40,242 nt of DNA from Dehalococcoidia bacterium (GTDB lineage: Bacteria > Chloroflexota > Dehalococcoidia > GIF9 > AB-539-J10): NCBI GenBank assembly GCA_030605665.1, contig JAUWHW010000026.1:1-40242 (forward strand), given 5' to 3'. The notes under the pieces were generated by a model. That model was not told where the DNA came from. It worked only from the letters and a program-made list of their open reading frames with translations, and searched no databases. Shown here piece after piece: positions 1-8,168 of this stretch. The translations under genes and the position numbers were made by a program. How positions within the stretch are numbered: position 1 is the first letter of the stretch; each line of letters starts with the position of its first letter.

Positions 1-2
1 AT

Positions 3-1172
3 CATCTTGACAAGCTACGTGAAAAGGTGGCGCTAGCGGTAGATGAGGCAAGGTTGGCCAGTGGGGAGGACTTTGGATTTCCTGCGGCGGAGCCTGTGGT
101 AGATACAGTAACCCAAGAATTTGAGAGAAGCTTGCCCGATATTCCATTAGCGGCTAAGAAGCGGCTTCTTGATGAATATAATAGTATTATACTAGGCAGC
201 TCAAAAATTCAAAGCTCCAGGATTGATTATCGTGATGTTAAACGTAAGGCCATTTTTGTTAATTCTGAAGGTAGTTATATTGAGCAAAGTAAACCGGATA
301 TTGCCTTGCAGCTGACAGCTATAGCGTGTCAGGGTAATGAGGTTCAGCAAGCTGGGTTGAGTTTGGGAAGTAATGGCGATTTCTCAGCTGTAGAGGGTTT
401 GCATGACCAGGTGCGGGAGATAGCCAAGCGTGCTGCGGCTCTCCTTTCCGCTCCTCATGTAAAAGGAGGTGAATATACCGTAATTTTAGACCCTGTTTTA
501 GCCGGAGTCTTTGCTCACGAAGCTTTTGGACATTTATCAGAGTCAGATTTTGTTTACCAGAATGAGCGGTTACATAACATCATGGCTTTAGGGCGAAGAT
601 TTGGTGGTAAGCACCTCAACATTGTTGATGATGCCACTATTCCCGATTTGAGGGGGAGCTACAAATATGATGATGAGGGAATGCCAGCATCAAAGACCTA
701 TCTTATTAGGGAGGGCATTTTGGTAGGCAGGCTCCATTCTCGAGAGACAGCGGCCAAAATGGGAGAGAGGCCTACGGGGAATGCACGTGCTATTAATTAT
801 CTCTTTCCTCCTATAGTGCGGATGACCAACACCTTTATTGAGCCTGGCACAGCGTCTTTTGCGGAGATGCTCAGCGAAATCAAAGAGGGTGTTTATGTAA
901 AGGACTGGTATGGTGGAATGACTAGTTTGGAGATGTTCACCTTTTCCGCTGGAGAAGGCTATATGATCCGAGATGGGAAGTTGGCAGAGCTGTTACGCCC
1001 GGTGGTGCTAAGCGGCAATGTTTTCGTTACCCTGGGCAACATAGATGCTATTGGCAATGACTTAAAGTTGAATCAAGGTGGAGGCTGTGGCAAAGCAGGG
1101 CAATCTCCACTACCCGTTTCTAACGGCAGCCCACACATCAGAGTTCGTAATTGCCTAGTTGGAGGCAAATAA
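3..1172 (+). CDS. tldD: TldD-family metallopeptidase, 5' end outside window
   Basis: TldD is the catalytic partner of the TldD/TldE zinc protease, which trims small peptides and modified peptides in the cytoplasm. The frame is open to the left edge, so the N-terminus is missing, perhaps 70-80 residues judged against a usual length near 460. The zinc motif HEAFGH (HExxxH type) is at 516-533. The C-terminal half carries the family signatures DDEGMPASKT and GNARAINYLFPP. It is followed by tldE after an AT-rich gap of 182 bp, the expected partner order. The internal GTG at 27 is only an in-frame codon; codons upstream of it also read through. Identification is firm; the true start cannot be seen. 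Confidence 0.93.
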   Translation, partial: HLDKLREKVALAVDEARLASGEDFGFPAAEPVVDTVTQEFERSLPDIPLAAKKRLLDEYNSIILGSSKIQSSRIDYRDVKRKAIFVNSEGSYIEQSKPDIALQLTAIACQGNEVQQAGLSLGSNGDFSAVEGLHDQVREIAKRAAALLSAPHVKGGEYTVILDPVLAGVFAHEAFGHLSESDFVYQNERLHNIMALGRRFGGKHLNIVDDATIPDLRGSYKYDDEGMPASKTYLIREGILVGRLHSRETAAKMGERPTGNARAINYLFPPIVRMTNTFIEPGTASFAEMLSEIKEGVYVKDWYGGMTSLEMFTFSAGEGYMIRDGKLAELLRPVVLSGNVFVTLGNIDAIGNDLKLNQGGGCGKAGQSPLPVSNGSPHIRVRNCLVGGK

Positions 1173-1354
1173 AAATTAAAGAGCAAAAGTAAAAAGGCAA
1201 AGGGACAGGGCAAAATTTAAAAATGAATTTAAGGGCCGCGTCTACAAATTTGCATTGGATGGGATAGTATCCATGGAGGAGAATAAAGTTTTTGCATTTT
1301 GAATTGTATTTTTGATTTTTTATCTTTGACTTTTGATATTGTTTATAATTTAAG
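1173..1354. other. AT-rich spacer between tldD and tldE
   Basis: The first part of this 182 bp gap is purine-rich (AAAGNNCAAAAG style words) and the last part is rich in TTTTGA and TTTTGCATTTT words, so the two halves are roughly complementary and could fold back. The same words recur between ftsK and apgM at 8080-8168. A TATAAT-like hexamer lies at 1344-1349, but it is only 5 bp from the tldE start and has no good -35, so I do not call a promoter. Confidence 0.4.
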
Positions 1355-2698
1355 ATGGAACATCTTTTGGAGATTTTTCGCTGCGCTCTGAAAGTGGCTG
1401 AACAAGCTGAGGTTTTCTGGGTTTCCTCTCGGGAGACTCCAGTTCATTTCGAAGCTAATAAGCTAAAGCAAGTTCAGACTAAGGAAAACACCAGTGTTGC
1501 CCTGCGAATTTTCAAGGAAGGCAAGGTTGGCCTTTCAGCGGCTAGCGGCCCTCACCCATCCCTCTCCCTCCAGGGAGAGGGTAGGAATGAGGTGGAAACC
1601 TTGCTTGATATGGCTATGGAAACATCTCAATTTGGGAATTCAGCCAATTTCACATTTCCTCCCTTAAAGAGTTACCCCGAAGTCAGCGTTTTTGACCCTA
1701 AAGTGGAAAGGATAACCATGGAGCAGATGATTGAGTATGGTAATCAGCTTATAGCCAGGGTCAGGGAATATGCTCCTGATATCCTCTGCGATATTGAAGT
1801 GACTAAGGGAATAAGCTCAGTGCACATAATCAATTCTCAAGGTGGGGAAGCAAGTTATGCCAAGAGTTTCTTTGGCCTTGGTTTGGAAGGTGTTCTTATC
1901 CAGAATACAGACATGCTCTTTGTTGGCGAGAGTGAAAGCTCATGTTGTTTGTCTGATAAGTTTGAAGTTATGGCCGATAGGGTGATCAAGCAATTGGAGC
2001 TAGCTAAGGGAAAGGCTACTGTGTCTACTAAACCACTGCCAGTGATTTTTACCCCTCGCGGAGTAGCCAGCACTTTTTTAACTCCCATAGAGGTGGCTTT
2101 TAATGGTAAGACGATTTTGGAAGGAGTCTCGCCATTGAAAGATAAGTCAGGAGAGCAAGTTTTTGACAGTAAGCTTAGTTTATGGGATGATGCTACATTA
2201 GCTTACCGTGTGGAGAGTTCTCCTTGTGATGATGAGGGGATGCCTAGTCAACGCACCCCGCTTATCAAGGGGGGAGTAGTGGCGAATTTCTTATACGATT
2301 TACAAACGGCAGCTTTGGCTGGCACTGGAAGCACTGGCAATTGCAGGCGAAGTGGGGGTGGTTCTCCTAAACCAACCATAAGTTCCCTCGTCATAGATGA
2401 AGGAGGTATTTCCTTTGAAGCTATGGTGGAGGATATGACAGAAGGCTTAGTAGTGGAGCAACTTATAGGAGCTGATCAGGGTAATCTCCTGGGAGGTGAT
2501 TTTGGTGGCAATGTTTTGTTAGGATACAAGGTAGAGAATGGCAAAATAGTAGGCCGTGTAAAGGATACCATGATTTCTGGGAACATCTATCAAGTTTTGA
2601 AACAGCCTCTTGGTATAGGGAATGAGGCAAGATGGGTTGACGGGATTTTGCAAACTCCAGCGCTATATTGTCCTTGTTTATCAGTAGCGGCGAAATAA
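1355..2698 (+). CDS. tldE: TldE/PmbA-family protein
   Basis: This is the non-catalytic subunit that pairs with TldD to form the modular peptidase. The 447-residue protein has the family features DDEGMPSQRT and a glycine-rich run near GTGSTGNCRRSGGG, and lacks HExxxH as expected for TldE. Length is normal for the family. Residues about 65-79 (PHPSLSLQGEGRN and flanks) are unlike any TldE segment and are encoded by a palindromic repeat at 1549-1592 that stays in frame; the helix that normally follows the 'VGLSA' strand resumes at EVETLLDMA. The ATG at 1355 has only a weak ribosome site. The gene overlaps nothing and ends 12 bp before the PAC2 gene, so the two are probably cotranscribed. Confidence 0.92.
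   Translation: MEHLLEIFRCALKVAEQAEVFWVSSRETPVHFEANKLKQVQTKENTSVALRIFKEGKVGLSAASGPHPSLSLQGEGRNEVETLLDMAMETSQFGNSANFTFPPLKSYPEVSVFDPKVERITMEQMIEYGNQLIARVREYAPDILCDIEVTKGISSVHIINSQGGEASYAKSFFGLGLEGVLIQNTDMLFVGESESSCCLSDKFEVMADRVIKQLELAKGKATVSTKPLPVIFTPRGVASTFLTPIEVAFNGKTILEGVSPLKDKSGEQVFDSKLSLWDDATLAYRVESSPCDDEGMPSQRTPLIKGGVVANFLYDLQTAALAGTGSTGNCRRSGGGSPKPTISSLVIDEGGISFEAMVEDMTEGLVVEQLIGADQGNLLGGDFGGNVLLGYKVENGKIVGRVKDTMISGNIYQVLKQPLGIGNEARWVDGILQTPALYCPCLSVAAK
1549..1592. repeat. palindromic repeat inside tldE (CCCTCTCCC family)
   Basis: A perfect 10-bp stem, CCCTCTCCCT at 1560-1569 and AGGGAGAGGG at 1572-1581, is separated by two bases. Outer arms CCCTCACCC (1549-1557) and a weaker GGAATGAGG (1584-1592) extend it. 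Relatives occur at 9763-9800 and 10950-11009 in intergenic DNA. The copy here lies wholly inside the tldE reading frame. Confidence 0.85.
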
Positions 2699-2710
2699 AA
2701 AAGAGAGGTA

Positions 2711-3520
2711 GTGCTAAAAGAAATGAAAGAGACAATGAAAGGTGCAATAAGGCTCTACAGGCGGCCGCGTCCTAAGAGCTGTTCTATGGTTGCTTCTTGG
2801 CCGGGCATCGGCGATGTTTCTTTAATAGCGGCAAAGTACTTAAAAGAGAAGCTAAACGCTGTAGAAATAGGGGAAATTGATCCTATCAACTTTTTTGAGC
2901 CAGTGGGTGTTATGGTAGAAGATAATGTGGTTGAAAGTCCTCGTTTTCCCGAGAGCAAGTTTTACTATTGGCAGGATAGTAAAACTGGCAAAGGCTTAGT
3001 GTTATTTATTGGTGAGGAGCAACCTAGTTCCAAGGGATATGAGCTGATTAATTGCGTTTTGGATGTAGCCCAGAAGCTTAAAGTAGGAAGGGTATATAGT
3101 TGTGCTGCTGCTGTAACCAGGATTCATCATAGCGAGGAACCAAAAGTCTGGGGAGTAGCCACAAAACAAGAGTTAATTGGTGAGGTAAATAAATACAATG
3201 TCATTCTTAGAGGTGATCTTCGCATTGCAGGGTTAAATGGGTTGATATTGGGGATAGCTAAGGAACGAGATATTGAAGGCATTTGCTTGCTAGGTGAAGT
3301 GCCGACATACAGTACTCAAGTAGCAAATCCTAAAGCCTCCCTGGCTGTGCTTGAAGTGCTAACCAAAATGTTGGGAATTGAGATTGACTTGACTGAACTC
3401 GGCAATCTGGCTGAGCAGGCAGATAAGGAGATGGAGAGGATGGCTAAGCGAGCTACAGCTGAATTTATTGACCGCTTCACTGAACCTATTTGGGAGCAGG
3501 ATGAAGATGAGGAGGAGTAA
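2711..3520 (+). CDS. PAC2-family protein (proteasome-assembly-chaperone fold)
   Basis: The 269-residue product looks like the bacterial/archaeal PAC2 family: MVASWPGIGDVSLIAAKYL near residue 25, LVLFIGEEQP near 95, and LLGEVPTYSTQVANPKAS near 195. The family is related to eukaryotic 20S proteasome assembly chaperones, but its bacterial role is unknown. The C-terminus is strongly acidic (EQDEDEEE). Start choice is uncertain: the GTG at 2711 is crowded against GAGAGG (2703-2708), so ATG at 2723 or 2735 is possible. It follows tldE by 12 bp. The family call is good; function is not known. Confidence 0.8.
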   Translation: MLKEMKETMKGAIRLYRRPRPKSCSMVASWPGIGDVSLIAAKYLKEKLNAVEIGEIDPINFFEPVGVMVEDNVVESPRFPESKFYYWQDSKTGKGLVLFIGEEQPSSKGYELINCVLDVAQKLKVGRVYSCAAAVTRIHHSEEPKVWGVATKQELIGEVNKYNVILRGDLRIAGLNGLILGIAKERDIEGICLLGEVPTYSTQVANPKASLAVLEVLTKMLGIEIDLTELGNLAEQADKEMERMAKRATAEFIDRFTEPIWEQDEDEEE

Positions 3521-3531
3521 TATAGTGCAAA

Positions 3532-3560
3532 TTGACCTCCAAAGCTAAGCGTGTTATTAT
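3532..3560 (+). promoter_or_regulatory. sigma-70 type promoter for the uracil-DNA glycosylase gene
   Basis: TTGACC at 3532-3537 and TATTAT at 3555-3560 are spaced by 17 bp. The predicted transcript start, about 7 bases downstream, falls at 3567, one or two bases before the ATG at 3569. No Shine-Dalgarno sequence precedes that ATG, so the mRNA would be leaderless. Confidence 0.55.
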
Positions 3561-3568
3561 CAGATTAG

Positions 3569-4171
3569 ATGTCAGCTTTGATTGAGCTTTACAAGGAGAT
3601 AGCAAGTTGCCAAGATTGTGAGTTAGCCAAGTGTCGCATCAAGGTGGTGCCTGGTGAAGGTCCTGAGGACGCCGAATTACTTTTTATTGGTGAAGCGCCA
3701 GGATGGCATGAAGACCAACAGGGGCGTCCTTTTGTAGGACCAGCGGGAGCATTTCTGGACCAGTTATTGGCTTCAATTGGCTTATCACGGAAGCAAGTTT
3801 ATATTGCTAATGTGATTAAATGTCGCCCCCCGGGGAATCGTGACCCTTTACCGGTTGAAATACAAGCTTGCCGCAAGTGGCTCGACCATCAGATAAAAAT
3901 AATCCACCCCAGGATGATTGTTACTTTAGGTCGTTATTCGCTAGCAAGGTATTTTCCTAACCAAAGTATAAGCAAGATTCACGGAAAGGCACGAAAAGAA
4001 GGCGATATTATTTACTATCCCATGTATCATCCAGCCGCTGCTCTTCATCAAGGCAGCCTGCACCAGATTATTGAAGCTGATATGCTCAGGATTCCGGAAA
4101 TATTGGCCCAAGCTGGAAAGATAGCTGAAACCCCTGTCAAAGCTCAGCAATTAAGTTTAACTTTAGACTAA
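3569..4171 (+). CDS. udg: type-4 uracil-DNA glycosylase (Fe-S)
   Basis: Removes uracil from DNA to start base excision repair. The 200-residue product matches family 4: motif GEAPGWHED near residue 42 and the catalytic-loop motif HPAAALHQG near 153. Four cysteines fit the [4Fe-4S] ligands: the pair in CQDC at about 14-17, then the one in IKCRPPGNRDP and another 17 residues on in ACRKWL. Length is typical. It starts beside a promoter that gives almost no 5' leader. It ends 4 bp before the RNase J gene, so the two are very likely one transcript. Confidence 0.93.
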   Translation: MSALIELYKEIASCQDCELAKCRIKVVPGEGPEDAELLFIGEAPGWHEDQQGRPFVGPAGAFLDQLLASIGLSRKQVYIANVIKCRPPGNRDPLPVEIQACRKWLDHQIKIIHPRMIVTLGRYSLARYFPNQSISKIHGKARKEGDIIYYPMYHPAAALHQGSLHQIIEADMLRIPEILAQAGKIAETPVKAQQLSLTLD

Positions 4172-4175
4172 AGCT

Positions 4176-5885
4176 ATGTCAACACAAAAACTGAGAATAA
4201 TCCCTCTGGGTGGGCTAGGTGAAATCGGCAAGAACATGCTGGCCTTGGAGTATGCTAATGACATTATTGTCATTGATGCTGGGCTCATGTTCCCTAGTGA
4301 AGAAATGCTAGGGGTTGATTTACTTATCCCGGACATCAGCTATCTTTTACAAAGACAGCAAAATCTAAGAGGCATCGTCATTACTCATGGGCATGAGGAC
4401 CATATTGGTGCTTTGCCTTACATTCTACCTCAGCTTGCTCTTCCTATTTATGCTACTAAGCTCACTGGAAGATTAATTCTTGCTGAGCTTAAACAACGTG
4501 GGGTGAAAAGTAGTGCAAAGATAAATGTAGTTCACGCTGGCAGTAAGGTTACACTGGGCAATTTTACCATAGAGTTTTTCCCTGTTTGCCATAGTATCCC
4601 TGATACTATGGGGCTAATCATTCATACCCCGATAGGCATTGTAGTTCATAGTGGTGACTTTAAGCTTGATTATACCCCTGTGATTGGTGAACCGGCTGAC
4701 CTTAGCCGATTAGCTCGGCTAGGTACAAAGGGGGTTTTACTCCTCTTTTCTGACTCCACTTATATTGAGCTTCCTGGATATACTCCTTCTGAGCAGGTGG
4801 TCAGTGAAGCTCTAGACCATATTATGATGGGAGCTTCAGGGAGGGTAATCATAACTACATTTTCCTCTCTTATCTCTCGCATTCAGCAAGTGATTGATGT
4901 TGCTGCCAAACATAATCGTCGTGTATTTATCACCGGCCGCAGCATGGAAGAGATAGTACCCTTGGCGGTGGAAACGGGTTATCTTGCTATTCCTTCTGGC
5001 ATCCTTTGCTGTTTTGATGAACTTAAACATTTGCCTCATAATCAAGTAGTTATTTTGACTACGGGAAGTCAAGGTGAACCCACCTCTGCCTTAGTACGCA
5101 TGGCTAATCGGAGCCATAGCCAGGTCCAAATTGTTCCTGGTGACACGGTGGTAATGTCAGCCACTCCTGTTCCTGGCAATGAGGCGCTAGTTAATAAAAC
5201 TATAGATAGCCTCTTTCGACAAGGTGCTAACGTAATTTATGCGAAATTGTCTCAAGTTCATGTTCATGGACATGGCAGCCAGGAAGAGTTAAAGCTTTTA
5301 CTTAATTTGGTTAAGCCTAAATTCCTTGTGCCCATTCATGGAGAGTATCGCCATTTGAGCTTGCATGCCAAGTTAGCCCAGAGCCTGGGTATGCCTGGGG
5401 ATAATACTTTTGTTCTTGAGGATGGAGATATACTTGAGCTGGGGCAAGAAAGTGGAAAAGTCTCTGGTAAAGTTCCCATAGGCAATGTCTATGTAAATGG
5501 TTTGGTAACCGGTGAAATAGATAGTGCGGTGCTTCGTGATCGCAAGTTGCTTTCACGAGATGGGGTTGTAATGGTAATTCTGGTTGTTGATGCCCAAAAA
5601 GGCGAGCTGATAGGAAGGCCTCGCATTATAACACGGGGTTTTATCGATACTTGGGAGGGTGGGGCTTTAATAGAGAAGAGCCAGGATGTGGTGATAGCTG
5701 CTCTGAATCACGATAGGAAGAACTTACTCGGGCAAGGAACATCAGCTACGAGGGAGCGAAGCAACCTTCTTGAGGCCAAGGTAAGGGATTCTTTGAAGGG
5801 ATTCCTTTATAAGGAGACTCATCGTCGTCCTATTATCATTCCTGTAATTCTGGGAGTGAGGAAGCCCTCGATGGAGAAACACTAA
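4176..5885 (+). CDS. rnj: ribonuclease J
   Basis: Metallo-beta-lactamase/beta-CASP ribonuclease with 5'-3' exonuclease and endonuclease activity, used for mRNA turnover and RNA maturation. The 569-residue protein begins with the family signature RIIPLGGLGEIGKNM, carries the metal motif HGHEDH at residues 71-76, and has the beta-CASP elements IPGDTVVMSATPVPGNE and SQVHVHGHGSQEELKLLLNLV further on. Length and C-terminal domain are normal. It sits 4 bp after the glycosylase gene and 46 bp before ftsK. Confidence 0.96.
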   Translation: MSTQKLRIIPLGGLGEIGKNMLALEYANDIIVIDAGLMFPSEEMLGVDLLIPDISYLLQRQQNLRGIVITHGHEDHIGALPYILPQLALPIYATKLTGRLILAELKQRGVKSSAKINVVHAGSKVTLGNFTIEFFPVCHSIPDTMGLIIHTPIGIVVHSGDFKLDYTPVIGEPADLSRLARLGTKGVLLLFSDSTYIELPGYTPSEQVVSEALDHIMMGASGRVIITTFSSLISRIQQVIDVAAKHNRRVFITGRSMEEIVPLAVETGYLAIPSGILCCFDELKHLPHNQVVILTTGSQGEPTSALVRMANRSHSQVQIVPGDTVVMSATPVPGNEALVNKTIDSLFRQGANVIYAKLSQVHVHGHGSQEELKLLLNLVKPKFLVPIHGEYRHLSLHAKLAQSLGMPGDNTFVLEDGDILELGQESGKVSGKVPIGNVYVNGLVTGEIDSAVLRDRKLLSRDGVVMVILVVDAQKGELIGRPRIITRGFIDTWEGGALIEKSQDVVIAALNHDRKNLLGQGTSATRERSNLLEAKVRDSLKGFLYKETHRRPIIIPVILGVRKPSMEKH

Positions 5886-5886
5886 G

Positions 5887-5929
5887 CAGTAAATACGAAA
5901 CTCTAAACAAATTTGTTTAGGATTTACTG
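5887..5929 (+). promoter_or_regulatory. nested inverted repeat in the ftsK leader
   Basis: A perfect 18-bp palindrome (CTAAACAAA / TTTGTTTAG, 5903-5920) lies inside a second 8-bp pair, CAGTAAAT (5887-5894) and ATTTACTG (5922-5929). The only candidate ribosome site for ftsK, AGGA at 5918-5921, is inside the structure. It could be an operator or an RNA hairpin that hides the ribosome site; the sequence alone does not decide. Confidence 0.55.
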
Positions 5930-5931
5930 AT

Positions 5932-8079
5932 ATGTCTAAGGCAAAACAAAAAACCGTATCTAGGCCAAAGCGAAAGAGGACGACAAGGCAGCCTGGGTGG
6001 AACACCTTTTTACGAAGGGCTGCATTAATTATTGTCATAATAGGGTTGCTGTATTTATTTGCACCAAGTTTACGTACTTGGGGCATTAACATGTTCACCT
6101 TATTTGGTTTTGGCCTCGCCATAATAGCTATCGCTCTAGGTGTGATAATCTGGGTGGTATGGGGAGGGCACTTCTCTGCCTCAGTAAGGCGGTGGAATTG
6201 GTTTGTGGGAGGGGCTATCTTGGCTTTAGCTATATGGGGGGTGCTTTCCTTTTTCTCCCCTGAAGAGGGAATTTTAAGACTAGCTACATTTGGGGGAAGA
6301 TTTGGTCAGAGAATAATAGGGATTCCTGATATAGTGGGGGGTCTCCGTCTAGCCGGGCTTGTTCTTCTTGGTATTATTTTTATAGCTCCGCGCAAGTTCT
6401 GGGGTGGACTGACAAATGCTTTTAGAAGTAGCTGGCGATTCTTTACTAGAATTCCTCAACCGCGCCCTAAAGTTGCTGCCCCTCAGATCCCCCGCCAGAT
6501 AGAGGGTGAGAAGGAGCAAGCATTACCTATACCTCCTGAAGTTGTCTCTCCTGAGATAGCGGCAAAGCCTGTTGCAACTTCTCCTTCCCCCGTTAGCTAT
6601 GAGCAGGCAGCGTGGCAATCTCGCCGTGAGCCGATTGTCACTCCCAGTGGATGGCGGCTTCCGCCTATTGATATCTTAGATAAACCTAGTGAGGTGGAGC
6701 TGAACAGAGATGATATTAACAAACGAGCTCGCTTAATTGAGGAAGCTTTGACTAGCTATGGTGTGGAAACTAAAGTGGTGCAAATAAACATGGGTCCTAC
6801 TGTGACACAGTTTGGTGTCGAGCCTGGTTGGGATAGGAAATACAAGGAAATCAAGGAGAAAGGTCAAACGAGATTGGAAGAGATATCGAGAACCAGGGTT
6901 AGAGTAGACCGCATTACTTCTTTAGCTAATGATTTAGCTTTAGCTTTAGCTGCTCCTAGCATTAGAATCGAGGCTCCTGTGCCGGGAAAGTCAATGGTGG
7001 GCATCGAGGTTCCTAACATAGTGTTCGGCTCAGTTTCCCTTCGCAGTGTAGTAGAGACTGCTGCCTTCCAGAAGATTAAGGCCAGGTCAAAGCTAGCTGT
7101 TGCCATGGGCAAGGGAGCTGGTGGTGAGGCGGCGGCAGCGGACCTAGCCAGGATGCCCCACTTGCTTATTGCTGGAGCTACTGGCAGCGGCAAAACTGTT
7201 TGTCTTGGTTCTATTATCTGTTGCTTGCTTTTGCACAACAGCCCTGACGATGTACGATTCATCTTAGTTGACCCCAAGAGGGTAGAGTTGGTGGTCTTTA
7301 ACGGAGTACCTCATTTAGTTGTCCCGGTAGTTGTGGATACTGACAAAGCTATAAAGGCGCTGAGGTGGCTTAATCAGGAAATGGACAATAGATATCGCCT
7401 CTTTGCTCAGGCAGGAGTACGCAATATCGAGGGTTATAACAAAGACCGCCCACCTGGCGAGGGATTACCATACTTGGTGTTGGCTATTGATGAACTAGCC
7501 GACTTGATGATGGCAGCCTTTGACGAGGTAGAGCATGCTCTTTGTCGTTTAGCTCAGTTAGCTCGAGCTACTGGTATTCATCTTGTTGTAGCTACTCAAC
7601 GTCCTTCAGTAGATGTGGTTACAGGGCTTATTAAAGCTAACTTTCCTACTCGCGTTAGCTTTGTAGTCACCTCTCAGGTAGATTCGCGTACTATTCTAGA
7701 TATGGTTGGTGCTGAGAAGTTGCTGGGTAGGGGTGACATGCTCTTCATGCCTAGTGAAGCCAGCAGGCCAAAGCGCCTCCAGGGAAGCTTTATTTCCGAT
7801 GCTGAAATTGAGAGATTGGTATATTTCTGGGGGAACCAGCGTGAGCCAAAGGTAAGTTATGTTAACTTTGATGAGGTAGCTGCGCCTATCACCTTAAGTC
7901 AGAAAATAGCTTCAGCTCCTGACCCTCTGTTGGAGGAGGCAAAGCATTTAGCACGGGAGCATAAGCATGTATCTACCTCTTTCTTGCAACGGCGACTTCG
8001 TGTTGGCTATCCCCGGGCTGCTCGCCTTATGGAAACCTTAGAACAGGAAGGCTTGGTAGAAATCAAATCTCAAAGATAG
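5932..8079 (+). CDS. ftsK: FtsK/SpoIIIE-type DNA translocase
   Basis: Membrane-anchored hexameric motor that moves chromosome ends through the division septum. The 715-residue protein has a basic N-terminus, about four membrane segments between residues 28 and 155, a short proline-rich linker, the alpha/beta motor with Walker A GATGSGKT near residue 415 and Walker B-like LVLAIDELADLM near 520, and a C-terminal winged-helix gamma domain (about 645-715) that would read polar DNA motifs. The linker is short, as in SpoIIIE. It lies 46 bp after RNase J and converges on apgM. Confidence 0.96.
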   Translation: MSKAKQKTVSRPKRKRTTRQPGWNTFLRRAALIIVIIGLLYLFAPSLRTWGINMFTLFGFGLAIIAIALGVIIWVVWGGHFSASVRRWNWFVGGAILALAIWGVLSFFSPEEGILRLATFGGRFGQRIIGIPDIVGGLRLAGLVLLGIIFIAPRKFWGGLTNAFRSSWRFFTRIPQPRPKVAAPQIPRQIEGEKEQALPIPPEVVSPEIAAKPVATSPSPVSYEQAAWQSRREPIVTPSGWRLPPIDILDKPSEVELNRDDINKRARLIEEALTSYGVETKVVQINMGPTVTQFGVEPGWDRKYKEIKEKGQTRLEEISRTRVRVDRITSLANDLALALAAPSIRIEAPVPGKSMVGIEVPNIVFGSVSLRSVVETAAFQKIKARSKLAVAMGKGAGGEAAAADLARMPHLLIAGATGSGKTVCLGSIICCLLLHNSPDDVRFILVDPKRVELVVFNGVPHLVVPVVVDTDKAIKALRWLNQEMDNRYRLFAQAGVRNIEGYNKDRPPGEGLPYLVLAIDELADLMMAAFDEVEHALCRLAQLARATGIHLVVATQRPSVDVVTGLIKANFPTRVSFVVTSQVDSRTILDMVGAEKLLGRGDMLFMPSEASRPKRLQGSFISDAEIERLVYFWGNQREPKVSYVNFDEVAAPITLSQKIASAPDPLLEEAKHLAREHKHVSTSFLQRRLRVGYPRAARLMETLEQEGLVEIKSQR

Positions 8080-8168
8080 AAAATCAAAATTACAGGTCAA
8101 AACTTAAAAACTTTTGACTTTTGCTTTGCATCTTTGCCTTTTGCATTTTAATCTTTTATTTAGCTTTG
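8080..8168. other. AT-rich gap between convergent ftsK and apgM
   Basis: This 89 bp gap is rich in words of the type CTTTTGACTTTTG and CTTTGCCTTTTGC, resembling the tldD-tldE gap in composition and word content. It probably holds terminators for both genes, but no GC-rich hairpin with a T run is visible. Confidence 0.35.
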
